This document shows positions 10,285 to 20,662 of a DNA stretch of 64,000 bases, in pieces; position 1 is the first letter of the stretch, and each line of letters begins with the position of its first letter. The notes beneath the pieces were generated by a model. The model was not told where the DNA came from. It did not search any database and saw only the letters and a list, made by a program, of their open reading frames with translations. Position numbers and translations under genes: made by a program. Origin of the DNA: Isoetes taiwanensis (lineage: Eukaryota; Streptophyta; Lycopodiopsida; Isoetales; Isoetaceae); NCBI GenBank assembly GCA_021234155.1, contig JAJEKV010000039.1:6736912-6800911 (forward strand), in the 5' to 3' direction.

Positions 10285-11436
10285 CTTGCTTCAACTCATT
10301 TCCTATGCTGTGTCAAGAATTCTCAGATGTCTTTGCTTGGGATTACTCTGAACTAAAAGGAATTCCTCCCTCTAAAGCAAAATTTGAAATAAAAGTAAAA
10401 GAGGGTTCTGATCCTGTTCAGCAGAAATTAAGGAGGATAAATTCTGCCTTGCTGCCACTTATCTATGAAGAATTAAAAACTATGGAGAGTTCTAAGCTGA
10501 TATGTGAGACATTGGAACCCGAGTGGTTGTCTTGCATTGTGCCGGATCCAAGAAGAGGAGTGGCCAACTTAGAATTTGTATTGATTATAGAGATATCAAT
10601 AAGGTTACAATCAAAGAGGCTGCTACCCCTACCATTTCTAGAAGAAGTTTTGCATACCATGAGTGGAAAAGAAGTCTATTCTCTTATGGATGGCTTCTCG
10701 GTTTCAACCAAATCGAAGTTGATCCTTTATCACGCCCAAAAACGCCTTCATTACACCTTGGGGAACTTATATGATGCTAAGAATGCCATTTGGCTTGAAA
10801 AATGCCCCTGCAACCTTTCAGAGGGCAATGAACAATATTTTTGAGTCATTATCTCCCCAAGATTTCAGGGCTTTTCTGGATGATTTGACTCTGGCCACCT
10901 CTTTGGAAGATCATCTCAAAACAATCTCTAATATGTTTTCTTTGTGCAGATCCAGTGGTGTGAACTTAAATCCAAAGAAGTGTTTGTTTTTGACTGACAA
11001 AGATGTGCTGTTAGGCCATCAGATATCAGAAGAAGGAGTTCAGATTGCTGCAGACAAGCTGACAATAGTTCTCGACCTCCCAGTACCTAAAACATTGAAG
11101 CAGATCAAAGGTTTTGTTGGTACACTTCAAGGCTTGAGGATCTACATCCCCAACTTCTCTCACATTTTGAGACCTATCACCAAGCTCACCAAAGTAGGGT
11201 ATGTATCCAAAAATACAAGTCAAAAGGTTCCAGTTGAGTGGAATGAAGATTGCCAAAGGGCATTTGAATTGATCAAAGAAGAGCTCAACAAGAAGGTAAC
11301 ACTTCTTGCCCCTAAACCAAATGAAGATTTCCAAGTTTATATAACAGTTACATCATTTGCTGTAGGATTAGCCTTATTCGAGAACAAAAAGGGTACTAAA
11401 TTATGCAGAAAGAAAGCGGGTGGACACCAGAGGTGA
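10285..11436 (+). pseudogene. reverse transcriptase with a degenerate connection/RNase H, frameshifted
   Basis: Motifs appear in three successive frames: EFSDVFAW near 10308, GQLRICIDYRDINK near 10560, GFNQIEVDP near 10710, MPFGLKNAPATFQRAM near 10780 and the catalytic box FLDD near 10875. The order is that of Ty3/gypsy reverse transcriptase. At least three frameshifts between 10500 and 10780 destroy the product. The following canonical RNase H remnant (YITVTSFAVG at about 11338) lacks the usual first catalytic Asp. This is consistent with the other RNase H having taken over the function. Confidence 0.85.
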
Positions 11437-12992
11437 ATTACCCAGTCCTAGAGAAGTCTGCTGCTGCCCTAATATTTTTGACCACTAAATTCCCCCATCT
11501 TCTGATGCAAGCTCCAAAGATTCAAGTCTATATGAAGGTCAATCCTCTTCCAATGTTATATGGTAAACAAGCCCTGAAGACCAAGTTCTATAAGTGGGCT
11601 GCCATGCTTCAAGACTTTGCCATTGAAGTCCACCTTGTCAAAACAGAAAAGGATCCGAGTAGTTTCATACCCTATGCCTTCTACAAATATGATTTGACCT
11701 CTGAAGAGGATCAAACAGAAGAAGAGGTATGTCATTTAGTTGGAGAAGCCAGGTCTTGGATGCAACCCATTGTCAATTATCTAAAACATCAAGAGGTCCC
11801 TGCCACATTTTCACCATCTGAGAAAGTTAAGTTTAGGAAAAGATGTCTAACATATGTGCTGGTTGAGGACATTTTATGTAGGAAGATGCCTTCACAGATT
11901 TTGTTGAGGTGCTTGGCTGAAGAAGAACAGGTACAAGCTCTAAGACATGCCCATGACCTCTGCTGTGGTGGACATTATTCTAGGGATGCCACAGCCAAGA
12001 AAATTCTAAGTTCTGGATACTATTGGCCTACACTTCACCATGATGTCAAAAGGTACGTGCAGAGTTGTTCTGACTGTCAAAAGCATGCCAGCAAACGCCT
12101 GAAGGTACCTCCCCTTTCACCTATTGTGGCCCCTGGCCCATTTCTTGTTTGGGGATTAGATTATGTTGGTCCTATACACCCATCTTCCTCTGCCAGACAT
12201 GAATACATCCTAGTTGCTACAGACTTCTTCACTAAATGGGCTGAAGCAACTCCATTGACAAGTGCCAATGCAGATACCACAGCAAGTTTCCTACTGTCTA
12301 ATATATGTGCTAGGTTTGGAGTACCATTGAAGATTGTTTCTGACAGAGGAACGCCTTTTGTGAATGAAGTAATAGACAAGCTTACCCAATTGCTTGAGAT
12401 AAGACATACAAAAAGTTCTGCTTACTACCCTCAGGGAAATGGCCAGGCGGAATCCACCAATAAAACTATGATATCCATAGTAGATAGGTTTCCAAGAAGC
12501 TGGCATACAAAGTTGATCTATGCCCTTTGGTCCTACAGAACCACTTATAAAGTGGCTATAAAAAACACTCCTGCCTCTATTGTGTATGGTACTAGTGTCA
12601 TTCTACCCTTTGAGTTGCAGGTACTTTCGCCAAGGACGATGCAAATACAAGTCAAAAGTGAAGAGGATGCTATCTGGTGCAGGCTACAGCAGATGCTAGC
12701 CCTTGAGGAACTCAGAGATAAGACTCTACAGGTGATAACGGAACACAAGATGAAAATCAAGAAGAAATTTGACAAACAAGCAGTAGAAGTCAACTATCAG
12801 GTTGGTGATTTGGTGCTTAAGTTAGCTAGAAACAAAGATCCCACTCTAGGTAAGTTTTCTGCAAATTGGGAAGGTCCATTTGTCATTTCTTCACATGCTG
12901 GAGTAAACTCATATTACTTACAGGAGTTAGAGTCTGAGAGAATTTTGCCAAATCCTCTCAATGCACAACACTTGAAAGCTTATTGGATCTAA
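11403..12992 (+). CDS. integrase region of the Ty3/gypsy polyprotein
   Basis: Integrase joins the element cDNA to host DNA in the nucleus. This open frame of 529 codons starts in the tail of the old RNase H region (VNYPVLEKSAAALIF) and is uninterrupted. An HHCC zinc finger covers residues about 182-225 (His 182/184, His 191, Cys 222, Cys 225). The catalytic core has Asp 253 (GLDYVGP), Asp 314 (VSDRG) and Glu 350 (GNGQAEST), giving D-60-D-35-E spacing. The C-terminal part contains the usual VGDLVL and a GPF motif. No chromodomain is seen. The real protein would be part of a longer polyprotein, so the ATG at 11403 is not a true start. It is the only intact enzyme domain of the element. Confidence 0.9.
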   Translation: MQKESGWTPEVNYPVLEKSAAALIFLTTKFPHLLMQAPKIQVYMKVNPLPMLYGKQALKTKFYKWAAMLQDFAIEVHLVKTEKDPSSFIPYAFYKYDLTSEEDQTEEEVCHLVGEARSWMQPIVNYLKHQEVPATFSPSEKVKFRKRCLTYVLVEDILCRKMPSQILLRCLAEEEQVQALRHAHDLCCGGHYSRDATAKKILSSGYYWPTLHHDVKRYVQSCSDCQKHASKRLKVPPLSPIVAPGPFLVWGLDYVGPIHPSSSARHEYILVATDFFTKWAEATPLTSANADTTASFLLSNICARFGVPLKIVSDRGTPFVNEVIDKLTQLLEIRHTKSSAYYPQGNGQAESTNKTMISIVDRFPRSWHTKLIYALWSYRTTYKVAIKNTPASIVYGTSVILPFELQVLSPRTMQIQVKSEEDAIWCRLQQMLALEELRDKTLQVITEHKMKIKKKFDKQAVEVNYQVGDLVLKLARNKDPTLGKFSANWEGPFVISSHAGVNSYYLQELESERILPNPLNAQHLKAYWI

Positions 12993-14059
12993 ACTAGCTA
13001 ATGCTAGTTAGTATAGTTGTAGGTAGTCTAAAAAAGGTTGAAGTAGTTGAAATTGTTCTAGATATAATTTGCTAACACTATGGGGAGAAAACAATAAAAA
13101 GAAGAAAAGCTGAAAAGAAAAAATATGCGTTTTGATCTTTAACATTGTCATTTGCAGGTTCATTAGTTGTTCTGTTTAAAGCCAGCCAGAAAAACCATTG
13201 CTTCCTAAAGTTGTGCTCATATGCAGGAACTCAAAATCATCATGAACAGTTTGCTGAACATCTTGTGATGAATGCCAGGATTGAAGTACTAATCTGAGTC
13301 ATCATGTCATTTGCAGGACCATCCTAGTCTTCCATACCATTCATTTTTCATTTATTGGCCTCCCATTCATATAAGCCTTACTCCTACTTTTATTCATCAC
13401 CTACAGGCTGCTATTCACCCCTGTGCATCAAAAAAGCGCCTCCTAACTCTCTATTTCATGTCATTTGCGGGGATCATCCTTTACCCATTAGCCAGCTTTA
13501 TACCAGTGCCATTTTTTCTTTTGGGCAAATTTGCAGGACCATTACATCTTCTAGAATGTGTCTGCACCCTTCCATAACATTCTAGCTTCATCCAAGACTC
13601 CTACAAGGATGGGTAGCTGAAATCCCAAAAGTATCAAGTTTTATTCACAAGATCATTGAAGCAGATTTTGGACGTTCCCCCCAAGTTCCAACATTTATGG
13701 GAAGTCAAAAGAACATGGTAGCAGACCCTACAAGTCACAAATGTTCAAAAGTGCTGCTGTGTTCAAAGTTGCAGAATTCATCACCAAAAATGTGAAGTAC
13801 ACATAGTTCTATCCAGTTTCCTATTCTGGCACCATTTTCTATTCATGAAGACCTCAAGAAAACCTTATATTATCTCAGGAACAGGAGATGCATTGATTTG
13901 GCATTCACACTCATATATTTGCACTTTTTCGGATGCTTTTATGTCAAGACTCTAAGAAGCTCGATATTTGAAACGGAGAATTTGAGATCCAGATGTCAGG
14001 AGAAGTTTTTAACAGGTTTCAAGGCTGGGGGACCAGCCATTTTTTCTTTTGGGCAAAGA
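12993..14059. other. non-coding spacer between integrase and 3' LTR
   Basis: About 1.07 kb with no coding region. Degenerate copies of a motif around TCATTTGCAGGACCAT occur at about 13145, 13305, 13455 and 13530. The last bases before the LTR (TTTGGGCAAAGA) are only a weak polypurine tract; a better purine run, GGCTGGGGGA, lies at about 14023-14032. Confidence 0.6.
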
Positions 14060-15954
14060 TGTTGCCTCTTGAAGTGGCAACATGAAGAAGAGAAGAAGAT
14101 ATGAAGAAGATTCTAAGTATTGGAGGAGCTATTAAGGAAAAGTATCAGGCTGAAAGAGAATCTAGGCGGATGAGTACCCCCCGCCAAATCCCCTAGCCAA
14201 AACTAGCCACCCTTGATTTTTCCCAAATTTTTGAGCCTATCTCCTATTTTTCCTTGAATTTCCCCTATCGCTAGCCAAATATGCCCTAAAGATGCCTAAA
14301 AATCCAAAAATGCCAAAAAATCTATACCTTTGCCAAGTGGCATCCTAGTCATCATCCTAAAGTGCCAAAGATGTCAAAAAGTCAAGTGAAAGTCAAAATA
14401 GAAAGTCAAAAAGCACACTTTCCAAAAAATACCCTTGCCACGTCATCAAGAGTCAAAATGCCACCTAGGATGGCCACCTTGCTCACAAAAATGCTTTGTC
14501 ATCCAACTTTGGTTATATCTTTGCCACTTGGGTCAAAATCATGCCACCTCATCAAAAATATCAAGGGGCATTTAAAATTTTGAAAATCCACTTAGGCAAA
14601 AAGCCATGTTTGACTTTGCCACATCATCCTTCATTATGCCAAGTCATCATTTCATCATGTCCAGTCACCATTGATTCACCTTTTTTAGCCAAAAAATCAA
14701 AGTGCCATTTTCCAAAACTTGACCACATCACCATGTTGCTCCAATGAAAATATGCCACCTGGCACAAAAAATCTCCAAAAAAGACCTTATATAGACCCTT
14801 GAATTCCACTTCTTGGGAATCGTGCCCTTTGAAGAAATATAAAAAAATTGTCCTATTCTACCCCGAGACCTAGATTCCTTTCCAGCCAATCACCCCCCTC
14901 CACGTGGCTCACCCGGGCGTGTGGGGCGGTGGAGGTACCGAATCCCACGTGGGCAAGACACGTTAATTTGAAAGTTTGCGTGGATCGAGCTATATATCCC
15001 TGGGCTGACTTTTTGATTTAGGCCTGTGGGATATATCCACTGAAGAAAATCCTGCCAAGATCCATTAGGGTTCTATGATTCTCGGCTTCCCGCGCACTTT
15101 GAGTGATGCAGAGCAGTTCGCCTGATCATAATCGACTTCTGGAACCAATCGAATCATGAAGAGGATGCCGAATTAATGGAGATCATGCCAAGAACAGAAT
15201 ATTGCCTATTTTTGGGAAAGAAGAGTTCGTGGCCATATGCAGACAAATTGGAGCTCTAACTACCCTGACACAGGTCTATAAAGATGATCCGAGCCGTATT
15301 CCACAGCAGGAGAGGAGATTTTTGATTAGAAACCCGCCCTTGTTCTTGAAAGCCAAGATTTTTGAAGTTCTGATACAAATTCTATTTCAGAGTGATCAAA
15401 TGGATTACCTGACAGTGTATTATGTTCCTAAGATAATCTGAGAAAAGTTTTCTTGAGCAATTCATGGTGTTTCCCCTTTCTTCAATCGATTTCTGAGTTT
15501 TTTTTCAAAAAATTAGGGTTTTCCCATTTTTTATGTGCCAGTCCACTTCTGGCGAACTTTGCCACGAATTCCCCGTCAATCTTGATCAACAAATGAGTTG
15601 AAATCAATTCAAGTTATCTGATGTTATCTAGATTTAGCTAAACTAATAGCTATTCTGCCAGAATTTGCTCAAATATTTCATTTGCATTCAAAGGAAGTTT
15701 GACTGCATCCCAAAGTTTTTTCTTCAATCATTTTCACCACTTTGTTACAGAAAACATCCCAGTCATACACCTGCATTCACATATCACCTTATTTCCTCAC
15801 ATTTGCACCTCTTTTCTCATCTTTTCACATCCCCTCACCACACCTTTGGCTCTCTGCACCCTAAACACAGAGTTTGGCAAGTATCTTTTAGGAAATCCCA
15901 CAATTTAGAGATTTGTGCATCACAGTTTTTGCAAGGATTCTGTGAAAGGCAACA
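14060..15954 (+). repeat. 3' LTR
   Basis: 1,895 bp, same termini as the 5' LTR. Differences are few in the first 1,000 bp and cluster at 15085-15665. It is followed directly by the target duplication TTTAC (15955-15959). Confidence 0.97.
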
Positions 15955-15959
15955 TTTAC
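15955..15959. repeat. 5-bp target site duplication, right
   Basis: TTTAC, identical to 5759-5763. Confidence 0.95.
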
Positions 15960-17575
15960 TGAAATGCAAGTTTCACTTCATGAGTATCTCTTGCGGCACT
16001 TGTGAGTGCAGGACGTGTCTGTTAATCAACTAAAGCCAAAGTTCAAGATGATCACTCCTACTTGGAATGCAGAACTAATGAGCTGGGAATATGATAAAAT
16101 TGGGGGCCCTGATGTATGGACCTTATTCTGTTGTCAAAGCATTTCAATTATTTCTGGATAAAGAATGCCCGAATAAGATTTGAAGGTAATGTTTTGATCA
16201 AATTTATGATTGGAATAACATAGTGCACCAAATTTGAGTATTGATGGTTTAGAGGAAATTCAAATACTCAAAACACATTATATGGCATCATTGCCAAAAT
16301 TGCCACTCGGCTTGAAGTCATATTGTTATCCTAGTCGATAACAGGCTTGGAATTTCCATTAAATATTATGGATGGCATCAACGCCAGAATTGTTGTCTAA
16401 TGAAAGGTTCATTTGCTGGAATTGAGTTTGATTTCAGGGAGCTTATGCATGTTCTCAACTACTACTTCTAAATTTGAGGTAAAATTACTTCCATTCTAAG
16501 TTTATTTCCAGTTGGCAGCTAGTCTAGCATAGGGTGTGGCATGGCTCCTGCTGTAAGTAGGGGTCTGCCACCCCTATATTTCTGTATATGCAGGATAGTC
16601 ATCATGCCCCACTCTACGGTTGGAGGTAGGGTTTTTTTTATATGAATGCTCATTGTGTATATACATGCAGCAGTTTGTTAGCATTTCTTACAAGCTTGTT
16701 AATAAGTATACTATTCCTCAGTGGTTATACTTGGGACATGGGTAACCAAAAAATAATTTTATGGGGTCGATTGTTACCCACACAGGTAGAATGGCCATTA
16801 GATGTTATTATACTCGCTGAACATAATTCCCTAATGGTGGCAACATGGGTTATAGTATTTGACCCAGTAGCATTCATGTGTTCAAGTTAGGACCATGGCA
16901 GATATTTAGATTTTGGTAAATTGTTGGGCTACAATAATTTACCATGGAAACTTATTGTGCCTTATTTTACTAATAATACTGCACAAATACTTTCGTAAGC
17001 CTTTTGTCCTTAGCCGAAATTCGGTTCTCCTCTCCATCTTTATGAATGGAGGCCATTGTTATCAGCTCAGCATAAGCAGAGATTAGAGATTCATTGGTTG
17101 CTGGACAAGGTTTTTTGGCAGATAATATTAATGTAATGAGGCTGCCTTGACTATTTTTCCCGGGCAAACAAGAGCTCAAACAAGAGCTCGGACTTTTGGG
17201 TTGTTTACCTTGATCACGACATCCCTTTTGCCCTCTAGTGAGAAGAAAAGCCAGCATTGGGTTTACTTTGAACTTTTTCCCTGGCAACAGACCATGCAGT
17301 CTATGAATCTGAAAAACGGCACTGCGAGTTATGAAAATGGCGGCATGTTTGTAAGGGACGGCACATGCAAAATGGCCGAAAATGGTATGCCTTGTTCTTC
17401 CAGGACATAAATCCATGTGTTATTTTGCCTGTAATACAGATTCGGTCATGCTTGTAGCTTGAATGACAAGTTACATTAAAGCAGAGTGATCTATTTTTCT
17501 TAAACAATAGTCCATAGTCTTGCTACTGTGGAGTTTTGTCGGTGTAAAATCAGGGCATATAAAACTGTGGCCTAA
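15960..17575. other. host sequence without recognised genes
   Basis: This is the continuation of the host sequence interrupted at 5763. Open frames on both strands (for example 16642-16890 plus, 16970-17416 minus) show no known domain and overlap each other. I treat them as chance. Confidence 0.5.
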
Positions 17576-17727
17576 GTGTATACGAGTTCCGAACCATATG
17601 CTTCAACTTATGGAGCTTACTTCAAGAAAATATGGAGCTTCCATAGGCAAGGATATGCTGAAGCTTCTGGTTTTGTCCATGTTACTCAAAATGTGGATGA
17701 GCTTATGTCTTACACCGAAAATACCAG
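17576..17727 (+). pseudogene. candidate exon of an unrecognised host gene
   Basis: An open stretch of about 50 codons (starting VYTSSEPYASTYGAYF, ending LMSYTENTR) has a protein-like composition and ends at CAG followed by GTATTA, a good splice donor. The preceding codon in this frame is a stop (TAA at 17573). No family is recognised. It may belong with the possible exons at 18150-18205 and 18355-18459. Confidence 0.25.
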
Positions 17728-18146
17728 GTATTACAATGATAATTTGTGATGCTTATTAGGTAACAGTTAAGATCTAAGTTACAAGTAAAGATCAATGTAT
17801 AGAGACTTGTTTGGTTCTTAAACCGCAGCAAGCTTAAGTTGGTTACGTGAACCTTTCTCTATTACTTTCTCCAAAACTGTTTATCCATTATTTTATTATG
17901 TTGATATGCAAATACAAAGGAAAGCTAATAATTGTGGTCTTTATATGAGTTCAGCATAAAGTTTTGATCAGGAAAATGCATCCGGGCTTTTATTAAAACA
18001 GTAACAACTTTTTCATCCATCGTAGAATGGTCATCTTTGAAGAGAGTTATTCCTGATATGAGCAGTTATGACTGATACTTTGGTATTGAATGTAATTGTC
18101 TTGATTATCTAATTTATTTTCAAGTTTATTTTCACGTTGCTCACTA

Positions 18147-18300
18147 TGTCTACGGGCAAAGGGTCCACATTAGGTGATTGGTTGACAACCGAGAAGCCTA
18201 AGGTACCTTTTGGCCCTTGCATCTTTACCCTTATCAGGCTAATGATGTATTGGTTGGCTCCAGGTACGGGCTTCTCCTCTTAATGTATTCCTTTTGTCCT
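18147..18300 (+). other. paralogous fragment, related to 23105-23260
   Basis: The two segments share an interrupted pattern: GGGCAAA, then a GTACCTT, CCTTGCATCTTTACC and finally TTGGCT.CAGGTACGGG. Here an open frame beginning MSTGKGSTLGDWLTTEKPK ends at AAG followed by GTACCT. The other copy is degenerate. They look like two diverged copies of one exon-intron region. Confidence 0.35.
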
Positions 18301-18354
18301 GTTTGTATTAGGTGAGCTTGGAGTTGGCAATTAAAGGTGGACGGATCAAAGAAT

Positions 18355-18459
18355 GATTGTTACTGAAAAATAGGAACCAAAAAATGGAAGTTAAGACTCA
18401 ATATAGAATTGAGACTTGTTCACATGCTGATGCTTTTACTCTTTATCACGCTGCCAAAG
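18355..18459 (+). other. candidate exon at the start of duplicated segment copy 2
   Basis: An open frame from about 18355 (with KMEVKTQYRIETCSHADAF) runs to AAAG followed by GTAC at 18460, a donor-like site. The last 49 bases are repeated at 1-49. The family is not recognised. Confidence 0.3.
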
Positions 18460-19405
18460 GTACTCTGTTATTATTCGATTTATTTTGGGATATTACATAT
18501 GCTGTTGGCAGCCCTATTTTTGGAAATACTTAATCCATGCCATTGACAATAAATGGCCAGTTTTGTAAACTGATTATCTGTTATGTCTGGACAATAAAAG
18601 TAACTTAGATACACATTCTAACTTATGTGTATCTTAGGGCTTTATAGGAGTTCTAATAACAAGTTAAGGTTTGGCTAAATACCACTTTACATATTCTGAT
18701 TTTCTACTGTAAGTACTTCCTTATTTTGGAGAATAGAGACTCTACCTTGTCAAACATTCCTTTGAACAAACGTTCTTCCTGTATGCATAGCAGTGGTATG
18801 ATTTATGTTGTGTGGCTTGATGGAAACTACATGAATAGATAATCATTCGTGTGATGAAATAATTGGAATTAAAAAAGTGATCTGTTCATACATTGGCAGA
18901 ATTTATCTTGTATGTTATAGTCTTGTTATTTTCTGAATTAAATATACAGCAGAAATATGAAGTTCCAAATGCTCATGTATGGGAAGTTCTTTTTGAACTC
19001 TAATTGAAAGTATCGTGCTTGTGCCAGGTTGCATAAGTGTGCTAACTGCTGTAGCATTTCAGAACAGTAGATTAATGTATATTATTCATGGAATGAGGTC
19101 TATTTATATTCTGTAGACAAGAGTTATATCGGTATAGCTCTAGTTGCTTTCACTATGAATTAGGCATAATGGCCTATTTTACTCGGACCTTTCAATGGCT
19201 TTTCAGTAGGCATGCGTGTTGTAAAAAGGTTAGAGATTTTTGTAACTGTCTACCAAGGAAAGGTTTGTTATATGATAACATAGATGCTGTATACCAGGAA
19301 AGGATGGTACCATCTAGGACTTAACGGTTCTTGTATGGCCAGATAAGACAGCGGCGGGATTGACCAATGCTGATGTTTGTGCTAGTATAGACTAGTTCAA
19401 GCCGG
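18411..19405 (+). repeat. duplicated host segment, copy 2 (Helitron empty site)
   Basis: 18411-18514 equals 1-104 and 18515-19405 equals 4761-5655, with about one difference per hundred bases. The join at 18514/18515 is exactly where copy 1 carries the Helitron. Without the Helitron and the LTR element, the period between the two copies would be about 3.56 kb, so this looks like a tandem host duplication. Confidence 0.9.
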
Positions 19406-19498
19406 TTTTTTTTTAAAGAAACGACAGAGAGTAGTATATTACTTTGTAATAAGATTTACATAGTAGTACAAAAAGAAAAACCAAAAGCAAGCAATTGG
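19406..19498 (-). mobile_element. short LINE 3' tail (minus orientation)
   Basis: A T-run (poly-A on the minus strand), followed by about 80 bases nearly identical to 30495-30579, the 3' end of the larger minus-strand LINE. Both sit after a related host sequence ending AGTTCA.GCCG. A strongly 5'-truncated LINE copy is the simplest reading. Confidence 0.65.
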
Positions 19499-20257
19499 GA
19501 AAAAGGTTTAGATGGCAGATAACAATAGCCATCAGGAATCCTATGGATGTAGGAACCAAAGTTTAACAGCAAAAAACCACTTTAACAGAAAAGAGATTAG
19601 GAAGTTCAATAGCACAGTTCACAACAGACCGCCCTGTTTACAGAGTATCAGGCACTCCATCCAGGGTGATAATGGCAAAAGCTTCGTTAATATGCTTTGT
19701 ATTATCAACATCCATTATTTATTCTTTTACCTTACAGCACATGACATAAAGTTCCAGGTTTCATAAGGATCAGGTCAGTTCTATGGTGGCAACAGGCAAA
19801 GCTATTCGGCCTAGAAATCTTAAGGATGCCCTGGATAAGTTTTGGCAAATACAAGGAAGGAAGCCTGATAAGATAGTCTTTCTTAGATTCAGCTGTAAAG
19901 CATAAGCTCTACCAAATGGTAAATAAGTACATGCTTGTATTAATCAGGTTGTTGTTGCACGCTTTTAAAATTTTTTTATTTATTTTTTTTTTTTTAATAG
20001 TTTGCATCATGATCTGTAATGCTCACTAACATAGGGGCATTGGAAATACAAGGTCAGATAATTCAATGAAACTTCCTACTCTTAATGAGTATAATGATAA
20101 AACATACAATACTACATGAGGAGATGGGTATTTCATGAATGTTTAACGAATTTTGTGTGATTCCACATTGATGGCCCTAGTATACAGTGCCTAGCACATA
20201 ACCATATCTAAGTGTGGCAATATCCTTATGAAAAGAATGGGAAACTAATGATCATTG
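19499..20257. other. no recognised feature
   Basis: AT-rich. One open frame at 19512-19766 (84 codons) has no recognisable domain. A T-rich run lies at about 19970-20000. Confidence 0.4.
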
Positions 20258-20662
20258 TTAAACATTATTAACACAAACCATTACATTTGACACATTTAAA
20301 TAAAAATCCCCCTTAAACCCCCTTTGGTTTGGGTGCATATTCACACGGGGGGTTACTCCGGGCAACGAGAGCTGTCGGATGGGCATATTTGCCCTTTATT
20401 CCAAGATCTGGACCGTACATAGCAATCCTCGTTTGTGGGGTATGCACGTACAAGTTTTTGTATACCGTATATTAAGGTTTGCAAAATACTATAAGGTTTG
20501 AGAGAATATACTTAATAGTGTTAATTTTGTACATGTATTGTAAAGTTTTTGGGGCTCTCGGCGCCCCACGTAACCCGTGTGAATATGCACCCAAACCAAA
20601 GGGGTTTAAGGGGATTTTATTTAAATGTGTCAAATGTAATGGTTTGTGTTAATAATGTTTAA
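20258..20662. mobile_element. 405-bp foldback (MITE-like) element
   Basis: Left arm 20258-20346 and right arm 20577-20662 are near-perfect reverse complements of about 86 bases. They begin TTAAACATTATTAACAC and end GTGTTAATAATGTTTAA. Because both ends carry TTAA, the true boundary could be ACATTA...TAATGT flanked by TTAA duplications, a piggyBac-like target, but the terminal bases do not look like piggyBac. The 230-bp centre has no coding region and holds a second small inverted motif (GGGTTAC / GTAACCC). Confidence 0.8.

Larger units (their letters stand above)
5764..15954 (+). mobile_element. complete Ty3/gypsy LTR retrotransposon, Tat-like, partly decayed
   Basis: Two LTRs of 1,890 and 1,895 bp begin TGTTGCC, end GGCAACA and are flanked by TTTAC. 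The interior holds, in order, a primer binding site, gag with a zinc knuckle, aspartic protease, an RNase H domain, reverse transcriptase, a degenerate second RNase H, and integrase. Integrase after reverse transcriptase places it in Ty3/gypsy. The extra RNase H resembles the archaeal-like domain of the Tat lineage, but sits before the reverse transcriptase. Several frameshifts break gag, protease, RNase H and reverse transcriptase, so it is probably not autonomous now. Confidence 0.95.

Noticed and set aside
16970-17416. 148-codon minus-strand frame as a gene
   Set aside because: No recognisable domain, overlaps an equally open plus frame, no splice or homology support.
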